Origin: Phycisphaerales bacterium
GTDB lineage: Bacteria > Planctomycetota > Phycisphaerae > UBA1845
Direction: 5' to 3'
Length of the DNA stretch: 37,982 nucleotides
Assembly: GCA_020350565.1 (NCBI GenBank)
Contig: CP070718.1
Location: 3,598,643 to 3,636,624 of the forward strand
Position 1 is the stretch's first letter; every line of letters begins with the position of its first letter. Shown here one piece after another: positions 17,941 through 26,684 of this stretch. Both the position numbers and the translations under genes were made by a program. Under the pieces are notes generated by a model that was not told the DNA's origin, searched no databases, and worked only from the letters and a program-made list of their open reading frames with translations.

Positions 17941-20262
17941 CTACTGCGCCCAGCAAGGCGGCGGCACCCCCGGATCGCCGCCACAAGTGCCGTAATAGTA
18001 CTTAACCAAGCCGACGTCCGTCGGATCGATCGAGCCGTCGCAGTTGACGTCGTAACGGCAGATGCTCTCCAGCCCGGTGTCTCCGTAGAAGAACTTGACC
18101 AGTCCCACGTCGGTCGGCTCGATCGCGCTGTCACCGTTGACGTCGCCGATGCAGACGGGAGGGTCGCTCAGGAAACTGCAGCAGTCCAGGCCTGTGCACT
18201 CACAGTCGTCCGGAACGCCGTTTCCGTTCCAGTCGTAGCTCGTGCCGTCCTCGATATCGCAACTGTCCAGCACGCCGTTTCCGTTGCAGTCCCACTCTTC
18301 CGGTGGGACCGCCGCCCCGCCGGTCGCACAGAGATTGAAGACGTCGGATCGCATGGTCATGTTCCCAGTGGTTGTTGCACCATTGGCAACCGGCTGGAGA
18401 CGGATGTAATCCATCCTCCGTGCCCCCGCCTCCAGGGCGGTAATCGCGCCGCCCAGTACGTCCTCACCGTCAATAAACACCTGGACCGTGTCCGCGACGT
18501 TGTCCAATGCGATCTCGATGTGGAAGCAGGTGCCGAAGACCATGGCCACTCCCGTATCAAGATATCCGCCTGCAGGATCGGCCACCACGATTTCTCCGGG
18601 ATAGCCGGTCATGAGCGACACGCTGGAGCAGAACTGGACCATCGCCACCATCAAATCGTTGATGCCATCGTGAATAGAGAACTGCCAGTCGGTCCTTGCA
18701 TTGGTGGCCCCGAGGAACTTCGGCTCGAAATCGAGCACATAGACCTGGTCCTCAAGCGGAAGATACCCGCCATCAGATTGGAGGTACTCGCTCGTAAGGT
18801 ACCCGTCTTCCGGTGCCGGCAATCCGGTATCCACGATGGACTGCACCTGCATGTCGAGGAACGTGCCGTTCTCGCACCCGCCCCCGGAGATCTCGGCCGT
18901 ATTCTCCGGGTTCGACCAGGTCACGCCGTCGCCATCATAATCGAGCCCATCTATCGGCGTGTCCTGATCGAGATCGTTGAAACCGTCCCACAGGCTGAAG
19001 CAACGGGGCAGATCGCACTCATCCGGTCGGCCATTGTCGTTGCAGTCGCCGCTCGTGCCGACGGCGATATCGCACTCGTCCGCAAAACCGTTGTCGTTGC
19101 AGTCCGTCTCGCACTCGTCCGGAACACCCGTTTCGTTGCAGTCCTGGCTTACGCCCGAATCGATATCGCATTCGTCCGGCACATCGTTGCGGTTGCAGTC
19201 CTGGCTGGTTCCCGCCTCCAGATCACAGTCGTCGGGCACCTCGTTCAGGTTGCAGTCCACACTTGTTCCGTCGGCAATGTCGCATTCGTCCGGGATCGTG
19301 TTGCCATTGCAGTCCTGGCTGGTCCCGGAGGCGATATCGCAAATGTCCTGCACGCCGTTCGGCTGGCAGTCAGCCTGCGACTCGCACTCATCCGGGATGA
19401 CGTTGTCGTTGCAGTCCTCGCTCTGACCGCAATCGGGCACGTCACAGTACTCGCCGGGTGGCCCGCAGTCGATGTCGCATTCATCCGGAATGGTGTTCTC
19501 GTTGCAGTCAGCGATGAACGGCCAGGCCGTAGCTCCCGACTGATAAACCTCCGCCGGCCAGTTATCAAGCGGCTCCTGCACCCAGGCGATCAGTTTCATG
19601 TTCTCCTGGTCGCCCCAGCTATCGTCATCGAACTCGAATGTCGTCGTTACCAACTGGCATTCGCCGGGGGCAAGCGTGATGTCGTCGCCCCCCGTCGTTC
19701 GGAACCCCTGCTTGAACCCGTTGCGGTGATAAGTCGGCGAGGCCGGCCAATAATCCAGCACCTGCACAATGTAGACGCGCATCGTCTTTCCGGTCCCATC
19801 GGGCTCGATGCATACGTTCGCCCCGACATCATAAACCGGACCGCTGACCTGCGTTCCGCTTACTTGGACCGTGACATCGGTTGGCTCGTTAAGGCGCGTC
19901 TGGTAGTCGGCGTAGTAGGTCGCGTACGTCTGGGCGCCGACCCGCCTTGTGACGCCATCAAAGACCGAGGTCGGAGTACCTGTACAGTCGTAGAAGCCCC
20001 AACGCTCATTCCCAAACGTAGTGCCGTAGGCATCGCCGTAGTGGTATTGCACAAAGGCGAATGTGTCGCCAGCGGCGTCCATCAATTGGCTGAGACGCTG
20101 ACCAGCGTCTGTGCAGTAGCCTCAACCCGTGTTCGTAAATTCTTCGCCTAGCACCACGCGATCGGCCGCGAAGGCGCTGGATCCTGCCGGCACCACCGCA
20201 ACGACGGCGCACAGGACATACCGCCACCACCCGCTATTTGCGGGGAAGATTCTGCCCTTCAT
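17941..20262 (-). CDS. Secreted thioredoxin-fold selenoprotein candidate with calcium-loop repeats
   Basis: Read with one internal TGA as selenocysteine, this is a 773-residue exported protein. GGAGG (20272-20276 region) lies 8 nt before ATG at 20262. A signal peptide follows (about 1-33, SSAFA/ADR). The redox motif is EEFTNTG-U47-GYC50, where TGA at 20122-20124 replaces the first Cys of a thioredoxin CxxC; the fold continues to a probable cis-proline (CTGTPTSVFDG, Pro97). Residues about 250-418 are DCNxNxxPDECDI calcium-loop repeats, 420-650 resemble a lectin/LamG-like beta domain, and 690-773 are dockerin-like (two DxNxDGxxxPTDVGL loops). TGA is an ordinary stop in neighbouring genes. Without recoding, only a TTG/ATG start at 20085/20082 remains, which has no Shine-Dalgarno and no signal peptide. 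Role inferred: thiol/selenol oxidoreductase at the cell surface. Alternative: a Cys-to-stop mutation or sequencing error, less likely given the SECIS-like hairpin. Confidence 0.82.
20088..20121 (-). promoter_or_regulatory. Bacterial SECIS-like element directly downstream of the in-frame UGA
   Basis: In the mRNA, the UGA (20124-20122) is followed by GGCUACUGCAC and then a perfect hairpin: AGACGCU (20110-20104), GGUC loop (20103-20100), AGCGUCU (20099-20093). GGCU (20121-20118) can also pair with AGCC (20091-20088) to form a lower stem. The GGUC begins 18 nt after the UGA. The E. coli fdhF SECIS, as I remember it, has a GGUC apical loop at the same 18-nt distance and is bound by SelB through the loop G and U. 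A bulged U in the fdhF stem has no obvious counterpart here. The element lies within coding sequence (D-A-G-Q-R-L), as bacterial SECIS elements do. Confidence 0.8.
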
Positions 20263-20757
20263 CCCCATGTCCTCCACTTAAACTGTAGACACATATTGTC
20301 CCTATCCGGTGGGCCTTCACGCTCAGGTGGTACCCCGTTCCCGGCCGGATTCCGCTGCAGACTTCAAGATAGGATAATCGGTCCCGCTATTCAACATGCA
20401 AATCCGCCGCCCGGAGAAATCTTACTTCATAATCGACAAATTTACTTTAAGGGAGCGTCCGTTGACCCTTCGCACATCGGAACTCACAAGGAGGGAACGA
20501 GGGCTTCCCTTCCCCCGCACACTCCCATGATTCCCCGCAGCGCGTCCCGGTCCGTTCGCGCAACACGTCAACGACCAGGGCCATGGCCGAACGGCCCGTT
20601 TCGGCTTGCCGGCTTCCGTAATCGTCGTGCTATGCGGTGGGTGCCCGCCTCCTGAGGAGTCCGGCAGCCTGGAAGAGCAGGCATCACGCGGGCGGGGGGA
20701 TCGAGGCCTATCGATGAGCGGGCTGGTCGTTTCGTCGGCCTGGCGAGAACGATGCGA
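20263..20757 (-). other. Leader and upstream region of the selenoprotein gene
   Basis: Apart from the Shine-Dalgarno (minus-strand TGGAGG at 20276-20271, best spaced for the ATG at 20262 rather than the one at 20268), these 495 nt show no credible gene. The promoter for the selenoprotein gene must lie here, but no convincing -35/-10 pair stands out. The methyltransferase gene upstream ends at 20758 without an obvious U-tract terminator. Confidence 0.4.
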
Positions 20758-21762
20758 TCAATCTCGGACCGGCTTCACCGCGGAGAATACGGAATTCATA
20801 CCTTCGTCACGCCGCAGCACCGTCACGTCGATAAACCCTGCGGACTCGAGATCTTCGCGAACCTCGTCGTAAGTGAACGTCCCGCCGCCTTCCGTGGCGA
20901 CCAACATGTTGATCGCGAACATCGCGCCGTACGGCGGTGACGTGCGCGACTCGTCCATCAGCACGTCTCGAATGACCACCCGCCCCCCGGCTGCCAGGGC
21001 TTCGAAGACACGGGCGAAGAGCTGTCGGTTCTGTTCGCGGGAGTTCTGGTGAATGATGGCGCTGACCCACGCAAGGTCCGCACCTTCGGGCAGCGGATCA
21101 ACGTCGAAATCGCCTGCGACGAGTCTCACGCGCCGGCTCAAGCCCGCCTCGCGCAGTCGCCGTTCGGCCAGCGGAATCACTTCGGGAAGGTCAAACAGCG
21201 TGGCGGTCGCCTCGGGGTTGGCCTTGAGGAGTGCTATGGTCCAGGTGCCGGAAGCGCCGCCCACGTCCAGCAGATGCGTAAACTCGAATGGGCCGATCTC
21301 CCTGATGACCTCCGCTGCGACCGGCGCCGAGACATTATCCATCGCATTGATGAAGGCCTCATTGTCAGCTTCTTCACCGCGGATGCTCGCGCGACGCACG
21401 GCCGGCTTGCCACTTCGAACCACCACGGTCAACTGGGCCCAGCGCCGAAGGCAGTTCGCCTGATGTTGAATCATGGCCAACACACTGCCGCGATCGTGCG
21501 CACCCAGCAACGGACTGAGGTTTGGCGGCACGGCATACGCCCCATCCTCCTTATCCAGCAGTTCCAATGCGACCAGGGCATCGAGCAGCACGGTCGTTCC
21601 GCGGAGATGGGTACCGAGTTTCGACGCAAGATACCCGGCCGTGCGCGCTTCGCTCCCGAGAGTCCGAAACAAGTCCAGGTCCGCCGCCGCGGCCAACACG
21701 CAAGCCGTCTGATATTCTCGTGCGAGCGCCAAGACACCCTCAGCAGTCCATTCCTTGGACAT
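20758..21762 (-). CDS. SAM-dependent O-methyltransferase (PF00891-type)
   Basis: A 334-residue enzyme of the hydroxyindole/caffeate O-methyltransferase family. The N-terminal 100 residues form the winged-helix dimerisation domain (AREYQTACVLAAAADLDLFRTL, LLDALVALELLDKEDGAYAV). The Rossmann domain follows: LLDVGGASGTWTIALL is the SAM loop, TLFDLPEV binds the adenosine ribose, and VAGDFDVDPLPEGADL follows. The His in SAIIHQNSREQ sits where the catalytic base of the family is found. Bacterial relatives often modify secondary metabolites or quinone-like phenolics; the substrate here is unknown. ATG at 21762 is used, but Shine-Dalgarno is weak. It lies 72 nt after the clpP pair on the same strand and may be read through from it, though no functional link is evident. 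Confidence 0.92.
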   Translation of the reverse strand: MSKEWTAEGVLALAREYQTACVLAAAADLDLFRTLGSEARTAGYLASKLGTHLRGTTVLLDALVALELLDKEDGAYAVPPNLSPLLGAHDRGSVLAMIQHQANCLRRWAQLTVVVRSGKPAVRRASIRGEEADNEAFINAMDNVSAPVAAEVIREIGPFEFTHLLDVGGASGTWTIALLKANPEATATLFDLPEVIPLAERRLREAGLSRRVRLVAGDFDVDPLPEGADLAWVSAIIHQNSREQNRQLFARVFEALAAGGRVVIRDVLMDESRTSPPYGAMFAINMLVATEGGGTFTYDEVREDLESAGFIDVTVLRRDEGMNSVFSAVKPVRD

Positions 21763-21834
21763 GGACCAAGCCTGTGAAAGGAGCGGATTCAGGGATCAAA
21801 CCATGACTACGGTGCAGGCGAGGCGGTCTTCCCC

Positions 21835-22449
21835 TTAACGGGTGGCCTCAGGGATACGCTCAAGAATCTTGTCCCCCAGCCCATAGTCGACAGACTCTTG
21901 TGCATTCAGCCACTTGTTGCGATCGCAATCCCTCTCGATCTGATCAACAGGTTTGCCCGTTCGCGCGGCGAGAATCTCGTACAGCGATTTTCGAAGACGG
22001 ACGATCTCCTTCGCCTCGATGGAGAGGTCGGTAGCCGGCCCCTGCATCACCCCGCCGATCAGCGGCTGGTGCAGCAACATGCGCGAATTGGGCAACAGGT
22101 AACGCTTCCCTCGGGCACCGCCACAGAAAATCACCGCCGCCATACTCGCAGCCATGCCCACGTCGTAGGTGGCCACGTCGCAGCGGAGGTACTGCATCGT
22201 GTCGTAAATCGCCAGACCGGCCGAAACCGAACCCCCCGGACTGTTGAGATACAAATGAATGTCCAACTTGGGGTCCTCGTTCGAGAGGAACAGCAACTGC
22301 GCCACCACCAGGTTGGCGACATCGTCGTCGATGCCGCCGGTCACAAAGACGATTCGGTCCTTCAGCAGCCGCGAGAAGATGTCCATCTCGCGCTCGCCAC
22401 GGCCGGTGGTCTCAATTACGAACGGTACACGTTGGTTTGTGACGGCCAT
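21835..22449 (-). CDS. clpP: ClpP protease paralogue with Asn in the catalytic Asp position
   Basis: A 204-residue ClpP subunit, the second of two tandem copies. Ser102 (MAASMAAV) and His127 (LLHQPL) match the family. The third triad member is changed: the stretch IERDCDRNKWLNA aligns with E. coli IERDTERDRFLSA and puts Asn178 at the place of Asp185 (precursor numbering). Listeria ClpP1 is known to carry the same Ser-His-Asn triad and needs its partner ClpP2 for activity. The tail after the handle is short and lacks the Lys-rich end of the other copy. The frame opens with GTG at 22458, but ATG at 22449 with AGGTGAGG just before it is preferred. It is 115 nt downstream of clpP1 and probably co-transcribed in a tig-clpP-clpP order; clpX is not in the window. 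Confidence 0.93.
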   Translation of the reverse strand: MAVTNQRVPFVIETTGRGEREMDIFSRLLKDRIVFVTGGIDDDVANLVVAQLLFLSNEDPKLDIHLYLNSPGGSVSAGLAIYDTMQYLRCDVATYDVGMAASMAAVIFCGGARGKRYLLPNSRMLLHQPLIGGVMQGPATDLSIEAKEIVRLRKSLYEILAARTGKPVDQIERDCDRNKWLNAQESVDYGLGDKILERIPEATR

Positions 22450-22564
22450 AATCCTCACCTGTTGCCTTGATACAAAAAACCCCTTGGAGCAGGGCCTATC
22501 GATTCCTTGAAGAATCCGTTGCTTCCGCTACTTCAGTGGCCATTGGCGACGAACGCCGCCCGGC

Positions 22565-23185
22565 TCAATCCTTGTCCTTCCCTTTCTTCGCCTTCCCCTC
22601 TTCAAGGATTTCGTCCACGATACCGTAATTCAACGCCTCTTGAGCGTTCAGGTAGCGGTCGCGCTCAGTCTCCGCTTCGACCTCATCAATCGCTTTGCCC
22701 GTGCAGTGCGAGATGATCTCGTTGAGGCGGCGCTTGTCCCGCAGCACCTCCTCCGCCTGGATGCGGATATCTTCCGCCTGACCGGTGATCCCACCGTACG
22801 GCTGATGGAGCATCACCTTCGCGTTCGGAAGGATGAATCGTTTCCCTTTCGTGCCGGCCATCAACAGTACCGCCGCGCCGCTCGCCGCTTGCCCGATGCA
22901 GTAGGTCGCCACCTCACAGCCCATAAACTGCATCGTGTCGTAAATGGCCAGCGTCTGATCCACCAAGCCTCCAGGCGAGTTGATGTAAAGGTGCACATCC
23001 TGCGACCGCTTGATGGACTGGAGATAAAGAAGCTGCTGAATCACCGTGCTGGCCGTCCGGTCGATGATCGGACCGGACAGAAAGATGATCCGGTTCTCCA
23101 GCAGCATGTCCGCAAGGGACATCTCCCGCGTACGCTGGTACGGCGGATACTGATTGAACGTCGACATCGGACCGAATTCTTGCAT
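22565..23185 (-). CDS. clpP: ClpP protease, catalytic-triad-complete copy
   Basis: A 206-residue ClpP, the self-compartmentalising serine protease that works with ClpX or ClpA/C ATPases. The full triad is present: Ser102 (GQAASGAAVLL), His127 (VMLHQPYGG) and Asp176 (ETERDRYLNA). The N-terminus (YQRTREMSLADMLLENRIIFLSGPI) is normal. The C-terminus carries a charged tail (EEGKAKKGKDKD). The open frame extends to 23335, but ATG at 23185 has AGAGGG 7 nt upstream and starts where ClpP proteins start. It is followed on the same strand by a second clpP with an altered triad, so a mixed ClpP1-ClpP2 tetradecamer is likely. Upstream, tig ends at 23516. Confidence 0.95.
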   Translation of the reverse strand: MQEFGPMSTFNQYPPYQRTREMSLADMLLENRIIFLSGPIIDRTASTVIQQLLYLQSIKRSQDVHLYINSPGGLVDQTLAIYDTMQFMGCEVATYCIGQAASGAAVLLMAGTKGKRFILPNAKVMLHQPYGGITGQAEDIRIQAEEVLRDKRRLNEIISHCTGKAIDEVEAETERDRYLNAQEALNYGIVDEILEEGKAKKGKDKD

Positions 23186-23515
23186 GTTTATTCCCTCTTG
23201 CTGCCCCGCCGTTGCCTCCAGGCTCGCCTCGGCGGGATGCCTGGAACGCCGACCGCATCCTCGCGGTCTGACGACCAGGCCGTCGCCTTGTCCGACTGGA
23301 CATCGTTTTTCGTCGGCAGAAAGTCGCGGCTGCAACGGTTTTCTGCGAACTCGATGGTCTCGGATCGTGGCGCCTCATCGGACGCACGCGAAACCACGTC
23401 GGGATGTCAATCCTTTATCGGGCGAACGTCGTCGGCCCGGGTGATCGATTCCTGGATCAAGGAGAAACCACAACGTATTGGGGCCACCCCTGGCGCGGAC
23501 CCCTTCGACCCTCTT
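23186..23515 (-). other. Gap between tig and clpP
   Basis: These 330 nt have no credible gene. The clpP Shine-Dalgarno is at the downstream end. No clear promoter, terminator or repeat is visible, so it is undecided whether tig and the clpP pair form one transcript. Confidence 0.35.
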
Positions 23516-25081
23516 CTAGGTCTTCTCCGTGCTCTTCTTGCTTGTCTTCTTGGCGCTCGTTTTCTTGCTGCTCTTCTTTGCAGCTTTCTTGGGCGTTTTG
23601 GCTTCGGTGATCTCCGCGTCCTCAAGCAGGGCACTGAGAACCTTCTCGTCCCGGATCTGGAGATAAAGGTTCATCATGCCCTCGCCCTTGCTGAGCTCGT
23701 CACGCACGCGGTCGAAGCGCCGCCCCTGGCGCTGGGCGATCGCGGCGATGGCCCCGTTGAGCTCCTCCTCCGAGACCGCGATGTCACGCTCGTCGGCCAC
23801 CTTGTCCAGGATGAACAGCAGCTTGAGCTGGCGATTCACGTCCTTACGGGCTTCGGCCCGCATCTTGTCCAGTGACTTCTCGACCTCACTCGGGGGTACG
23901 TTCCGCCGGTACATCTCGATCATGCGGCGGGCCAGGGCTCGCTCCGTCGAGCGCTGAGAGACGGCCTCCGGAAGCTCCATCTCCGTGTGGTCAAGCAGGT
24001 GTTGAGCAATCTGATCCCGCATGTTGGCACTGATCTCTTGCTCGAGACGCGCCTCCATATCCAACTTGAGCGCCTCACGAAGCTCCTTCTCACTATCAAA
24101 GCCCAAGCGAGAAAGGAACTCCTCGTCCATCGGCGGCACTTCTAGACGCTTGATCTCGAGGATGTTGAACGTGAACACCGCAGTCTTGCCGCGAATGTCG
24201 ATGTTCTCGTGCTCTTCGGGCACGGTCGCCTCAAAAGTGATCGTATCGCCGACCTTCTTGCCGACGGCCGCATCGACGAAACCCTTCAAGGTCACACCTT
24301 TGACCCACGTGTCGCGCGCGGGAATGTCGAAGTTCTCCTCCCTGGCGATGACTTCCCCGTCCACCGTCATCTTCATGTCGGCGTACATGAGGTCGTCGGC
24401 CTTGACGCCACCCTTCTCCACCGGCTGGAACGTCCCGTGAAACGAACGCATGGTCTTCAACTCACGGTCCACGTCTTTGGCGGTGATCTTCTGGGCGGGA
24501 CGCTTGACGGGAATCTTCGTGACCTCGGGCAGCTCAAACTCCGGCTTGATATCCACCTCGGTCGTGAAGGTTAAAGCGCCCTCCTTCGGCAGCTTGATGT
24601 GATCGATCGCCTCCCCGAAGGGAAGGAGCTTGTCGACCTCAACCGTCCGGCTGCCTCCACCCTGCTGCTCGCGCTCTTCCTTGACCTTACACCAGATGAG
24701 CGGGTCACCGATCACCTTAAGGTCTTCTTTCTCGATGGCGGCCTCATATCCTCTGCCGACCATCTGGGCCACGAGCTGATCCCCAACCTCCGTCCCGAAC
24801 CGCTTCTGGACCAGGACCATGGGGGCCCGGCCCTTGCGAAAGCCCGGAACGATCGCGTCACGCTTCAAATCACCGAACTCTTTCCCCAGCCGTTCGTCGA
24901 GCGTCTCTCGCGGCACCGTGATCGTCAGCTTCGACCTGAGGGAGCCGATCTCTTCCTTCTCAACACTGATCGACTCCTTGAGCTTGGCCATCAGCTTTTC
25001 ATCTTCGTCGAGCTCCTCGAGGTCTTCCTCCTGCTCCTCGAGCACCTCCTCCTGATCGGCCGTCATTTCCTCGTCGCTCAT
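23516..25081 (-). CDS. tig: Trigger factor (ribosome-associated chaperone/PPIase)
   Basis: A 521-residue trigger factor, about 90 residues longer than the E. coli protein. The ribosome-docking loop is seen as GFRKGRAP (E. coli GFRKGKVP), with LTITVPRETLDERLGKEFGDLKRDAIVPGF before it. The FKBP-like PPIase domain lies in the centre (GGVKADDLMYADMKMTVDGE, KGVTLKGFVDAAVGKKVGDTITF). The helical substrate-holding arms follow (PPMDEEFLSRLGFDSEKELREALKLDMEARLEQEI). Extras are an acidic N-terminal extension (about 1-35, EEVLEEQEEDLEELDEDE) and a lysine-rich C-terminal tail (KKAAKKSSKKTSAKKTSKKS), both common in planctomycete homologues as far as I know. ATG at 25081 has AAGGAG 10 nt upstream; the open frame runs to 25177. 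The tig-clpP order is the classical arrangement. Confidence 0.95.
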   Translation of the reverse strand: MSDEEMTADQEEVLEEQEEDLEELDEDEKLMAKLKESISVEKEEIGSLRSKLTITVPRETLDERLGKEFGDLKRDAIVPGFRKGRAPMVLVQKRFGTEVGDQLVAQMVGRGYEAAIEKEDLKVIGDPLIWCKVKEEREQQGGGSRTVEVDKLLPFGEAIDHIKLPKEGALTFTTEVDIKPEFELPEVTKIPVKRPAQKITAKDVDRELKTMRSFHGTFQPVEKGGVKADDLMYADMKMTVDGEVIAREENFDIPARDTWVKGVTLKGFVDAAVGKKVGDTITFEATVPEEHENIDIRGKTAVFTFNILEIKRLEVPPMDEEFLSRLGFDSEKELREALKLDMEARLEQEISANMRDQIAQHLLDHTEMELPEAVSQRSTERALARRMIEMYRRNVPPSEVEKSLDKMRAEARKDVNRQLKLLFILDKVADERDIAVSEEELNGAIAAIAQRQGRRFDRVRDELSKGEGMMNLYLQIRDEKVLSALLEDAEITEAKTPKKAAKKSSKKTSAKKTSKKSTEKT

Positions 25082-25594
25082 CGTGTCTCGGCTCCTTTCG
25101 GCACAACCGGACGGGGAGGCTCCGGCATCTCCCGCGGACAAGAACGGCACCTTAACGTAGGAACGCCCGACTGGCAATCCGCCTGGAAGCGAACCAACCG
25201 CCCGGCAGCACGTGCCGCCTACCGCCCCGGACCGGCTTGCCTGCCGACATGCGCGACGTAGGGGCGTCCACTTGTGACCCTGCCCCTGTCCTGTAGGCTT
25301 TCGCCCCTAGAAACTCACACGCCGGAACGCACCCGGGCCCGCAACGCACTCCAGGTCAGCGGCCTAGCAGTTTCCATTCTCAAGAGCGTCTGCCCTCAAC
25401 AGGAGCCTCCACCTGCTCTGGATGGATCGCATCGCCGAGTCGCCGAAACCGGCCACGCGAAAGGCGATTCCTCCGGCGCCTTCCTCCCAGGTCAACGGCT
25501 TGTTGCCAACCGTCCTCGCGAGGATATGCTACCACAAGCGCGGATCACTACGGACCGTCGCATCAAACCAACCGTTTGGAGACGGAGAACAATC
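25082..25594. other. Divergent intergenic region between tig and fbaB
   Basis: The 513-nt gap separates two divergently read genes and must contain both promoters. A good candidate for fbaB is at 25504-25531. For tig, a TTGCCA on the minus strand (around 25177-25172) has no convincing -10 partner. No other gene or repeat is visible. Confidence 0.4.
25504..25531 (+). promoter_or_regulatory. Candidate promoter of fbaB
   Basis: TTGCCA (25504-25509), 16 nt, TATGCT (25526-25531), 63 nt before the ATG at 25595. The -10 hexamer and spacing equal those of the fic promoter candidate at 29332-29359. Motif-based only. Confidence 0.5.
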
Positions 25595-26644
25595 ATGAGC
25601 GCCATTACTGATCTTCTGGGCGAGGATGCACAGGCCCTGTTGACCTACAAGTGCACCGGAATCGACAGCTCCCTGCTCACCCTGCCGGGACCGGATTTCG
25701 TCGAACGGGTGATGATGAACACGGATCGTCCCATCGGCGTGTTGCGGAACATGCAGGCGATCTTCAACAGCGGCCGGCTTGCCGGCACCGGTTACCTGTC
25801 CATCCTCCCGGTGGATCAGGGCATTGAGCACACCGCCGGGGCCTCGTTTGCGCCGAACCCGATCTACTTCGATCCTGAGAACATCGTGAGGCTCGCCATC
25901 GAGGGCGGGTGCAATGCCGTGGCCTCCACCCTCGGCGTGCTGGGCAGCGTCGCCAGAATGTATGCCCACAAGATTCCGTTTCTACTCAAAATCAATCATA
26001 ACGAGCTGCTGACCTATCCGAACAAATACGACCAGATCCTCTTTGCCAGCGTGGAGCAGGCGGCCGACATGGGTTGCGCGGCTGTTGGGGCGACGATTTA
26101 CTACGGCTCCGAAGAAAGCTCGCGGCAGATTCAGGAGATCAGCGAGGCCTTCGAAATGGCCCACGCGCTGGGCATGGTCACGGTGCTGTGGTGCTATCTC
26201 CGCAACAGCGCGTTCAAGAAGGACGGCAAGGATTACCACGTGTCGGCCGACCTGACGAACCAGGCCAACCATTTGGGCGTCACGATCCAGGCCGACATCG
26301 TCAAGCAGAAGCAGGCGGAGAACAACGCCGGCTTCACGGCCATCAACTTCGCCAAGACCAGCAAGCTGGTCTACGAGAAGCTGACCACCGATCATCCCAT
26401 TGACCTGACCCGTTACCAGGTCGCCGGCTGCTACATGGGCCGCACCGGCCTCATCAACTCCGGCGGCGCCTCCGGCAAGAACGACTTCGGCGACGCCGTC
26501 AAAACCGCCGTCATCAACAAGCGCGCCGGCGGCATGGGCATGATCTCCGGTCGCAAAGCCTTCCAGCGACCCATGGAAGAAGGCGTCAAGCTCCTCAACC
26601 TCATCCAGGACGTCTACCTGGATAAGTCGATCACGGTGGCCTGA
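25595..26644 (+). CDS. fbaB: Class I fructose-bisphosphate aldolase (FbaB/DhnA type)
   Basis: A 349-residue aldolase that splits fructose 1,6-bisphosphate into DHAP and glyceraldehyde 3-phosphate through a Schiff base, in glycolysis and gluconeogenesis. It matches E. coli FbaB along its whole length from memory: [96 protein letters not shown] and NKRAGGMG. The open frame reaches back to 25274, but ATG at 25595 has ACGGAG 9 nt upstream and begins as E. coli FbaB does. A motif-based promoter lies at 25504-25531. The downstream gap contains one copy of a 60-nt imperfect repeat. No unusual feature is seen in the protein. Confidence 0.96.
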   Translation: MSAITDLLGEDAQALLTYKCTGIDSSLLTLPGPDFVERVMMNTDRPIGVLRNMQAIFNSGRLAGTGYLSILPVDQGIEHTAGASFAPNPIYFDPENIVRLAIEGGCNAVASTLGVLGSVARMYAHKIPFLLKINHNELLTYPNKYDQILFASVEQAADMGCAAVGATIYYGSEESSRQIQEISEAFEMAHALGMVTVLWCYLRNSAFKKDGKDYHVSADLTNQANHLGVTIQADIVKQKQAENNAGFTAINFAKTSKLVYEKLTTDHPIDLTRYQVAGCYMGRTGLINSGGASGKNDFGDAVKTAVINKRAGGMGMISGRKAFQRPMEEGVKLLNLIQDVYLDKSITVA

Positions 26645-26684
26645 CACTCCGGGGCGGATGGTGAGTTGATAGTCCGCTACCGTG

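Noticed and set aside
18990-19510. Regularly spaced DNA repeats that could suggest a CRISPR array
   Set aside because: The period comes from DCNxNxxPDECDI protein repeats in a continuous reading frame; repeats are imperfect and there are no unique spacers or cas genes.
20122-20124. Reading the in-frame TGA as tryptophan (alternative genetic code)
   Set aside because: TGA is the stop codon of several neighbouring genes, and Trp at this site would destroy the CxxC-type motif.
18520-20151. 543-residue open frame on the plus strand
   Set aside because: It is antisense to the calcium-loop repeats of the selenoprotein gene; periodic codons keep the opposite frame open. No family or Shine-Dalgarno.
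20296-20655. 119-residue open frame upstream of the selenoprotein gene
   Set aside because: Pro/Arg-rich random-looking composition and no start signal; probably GC-driven open frame.
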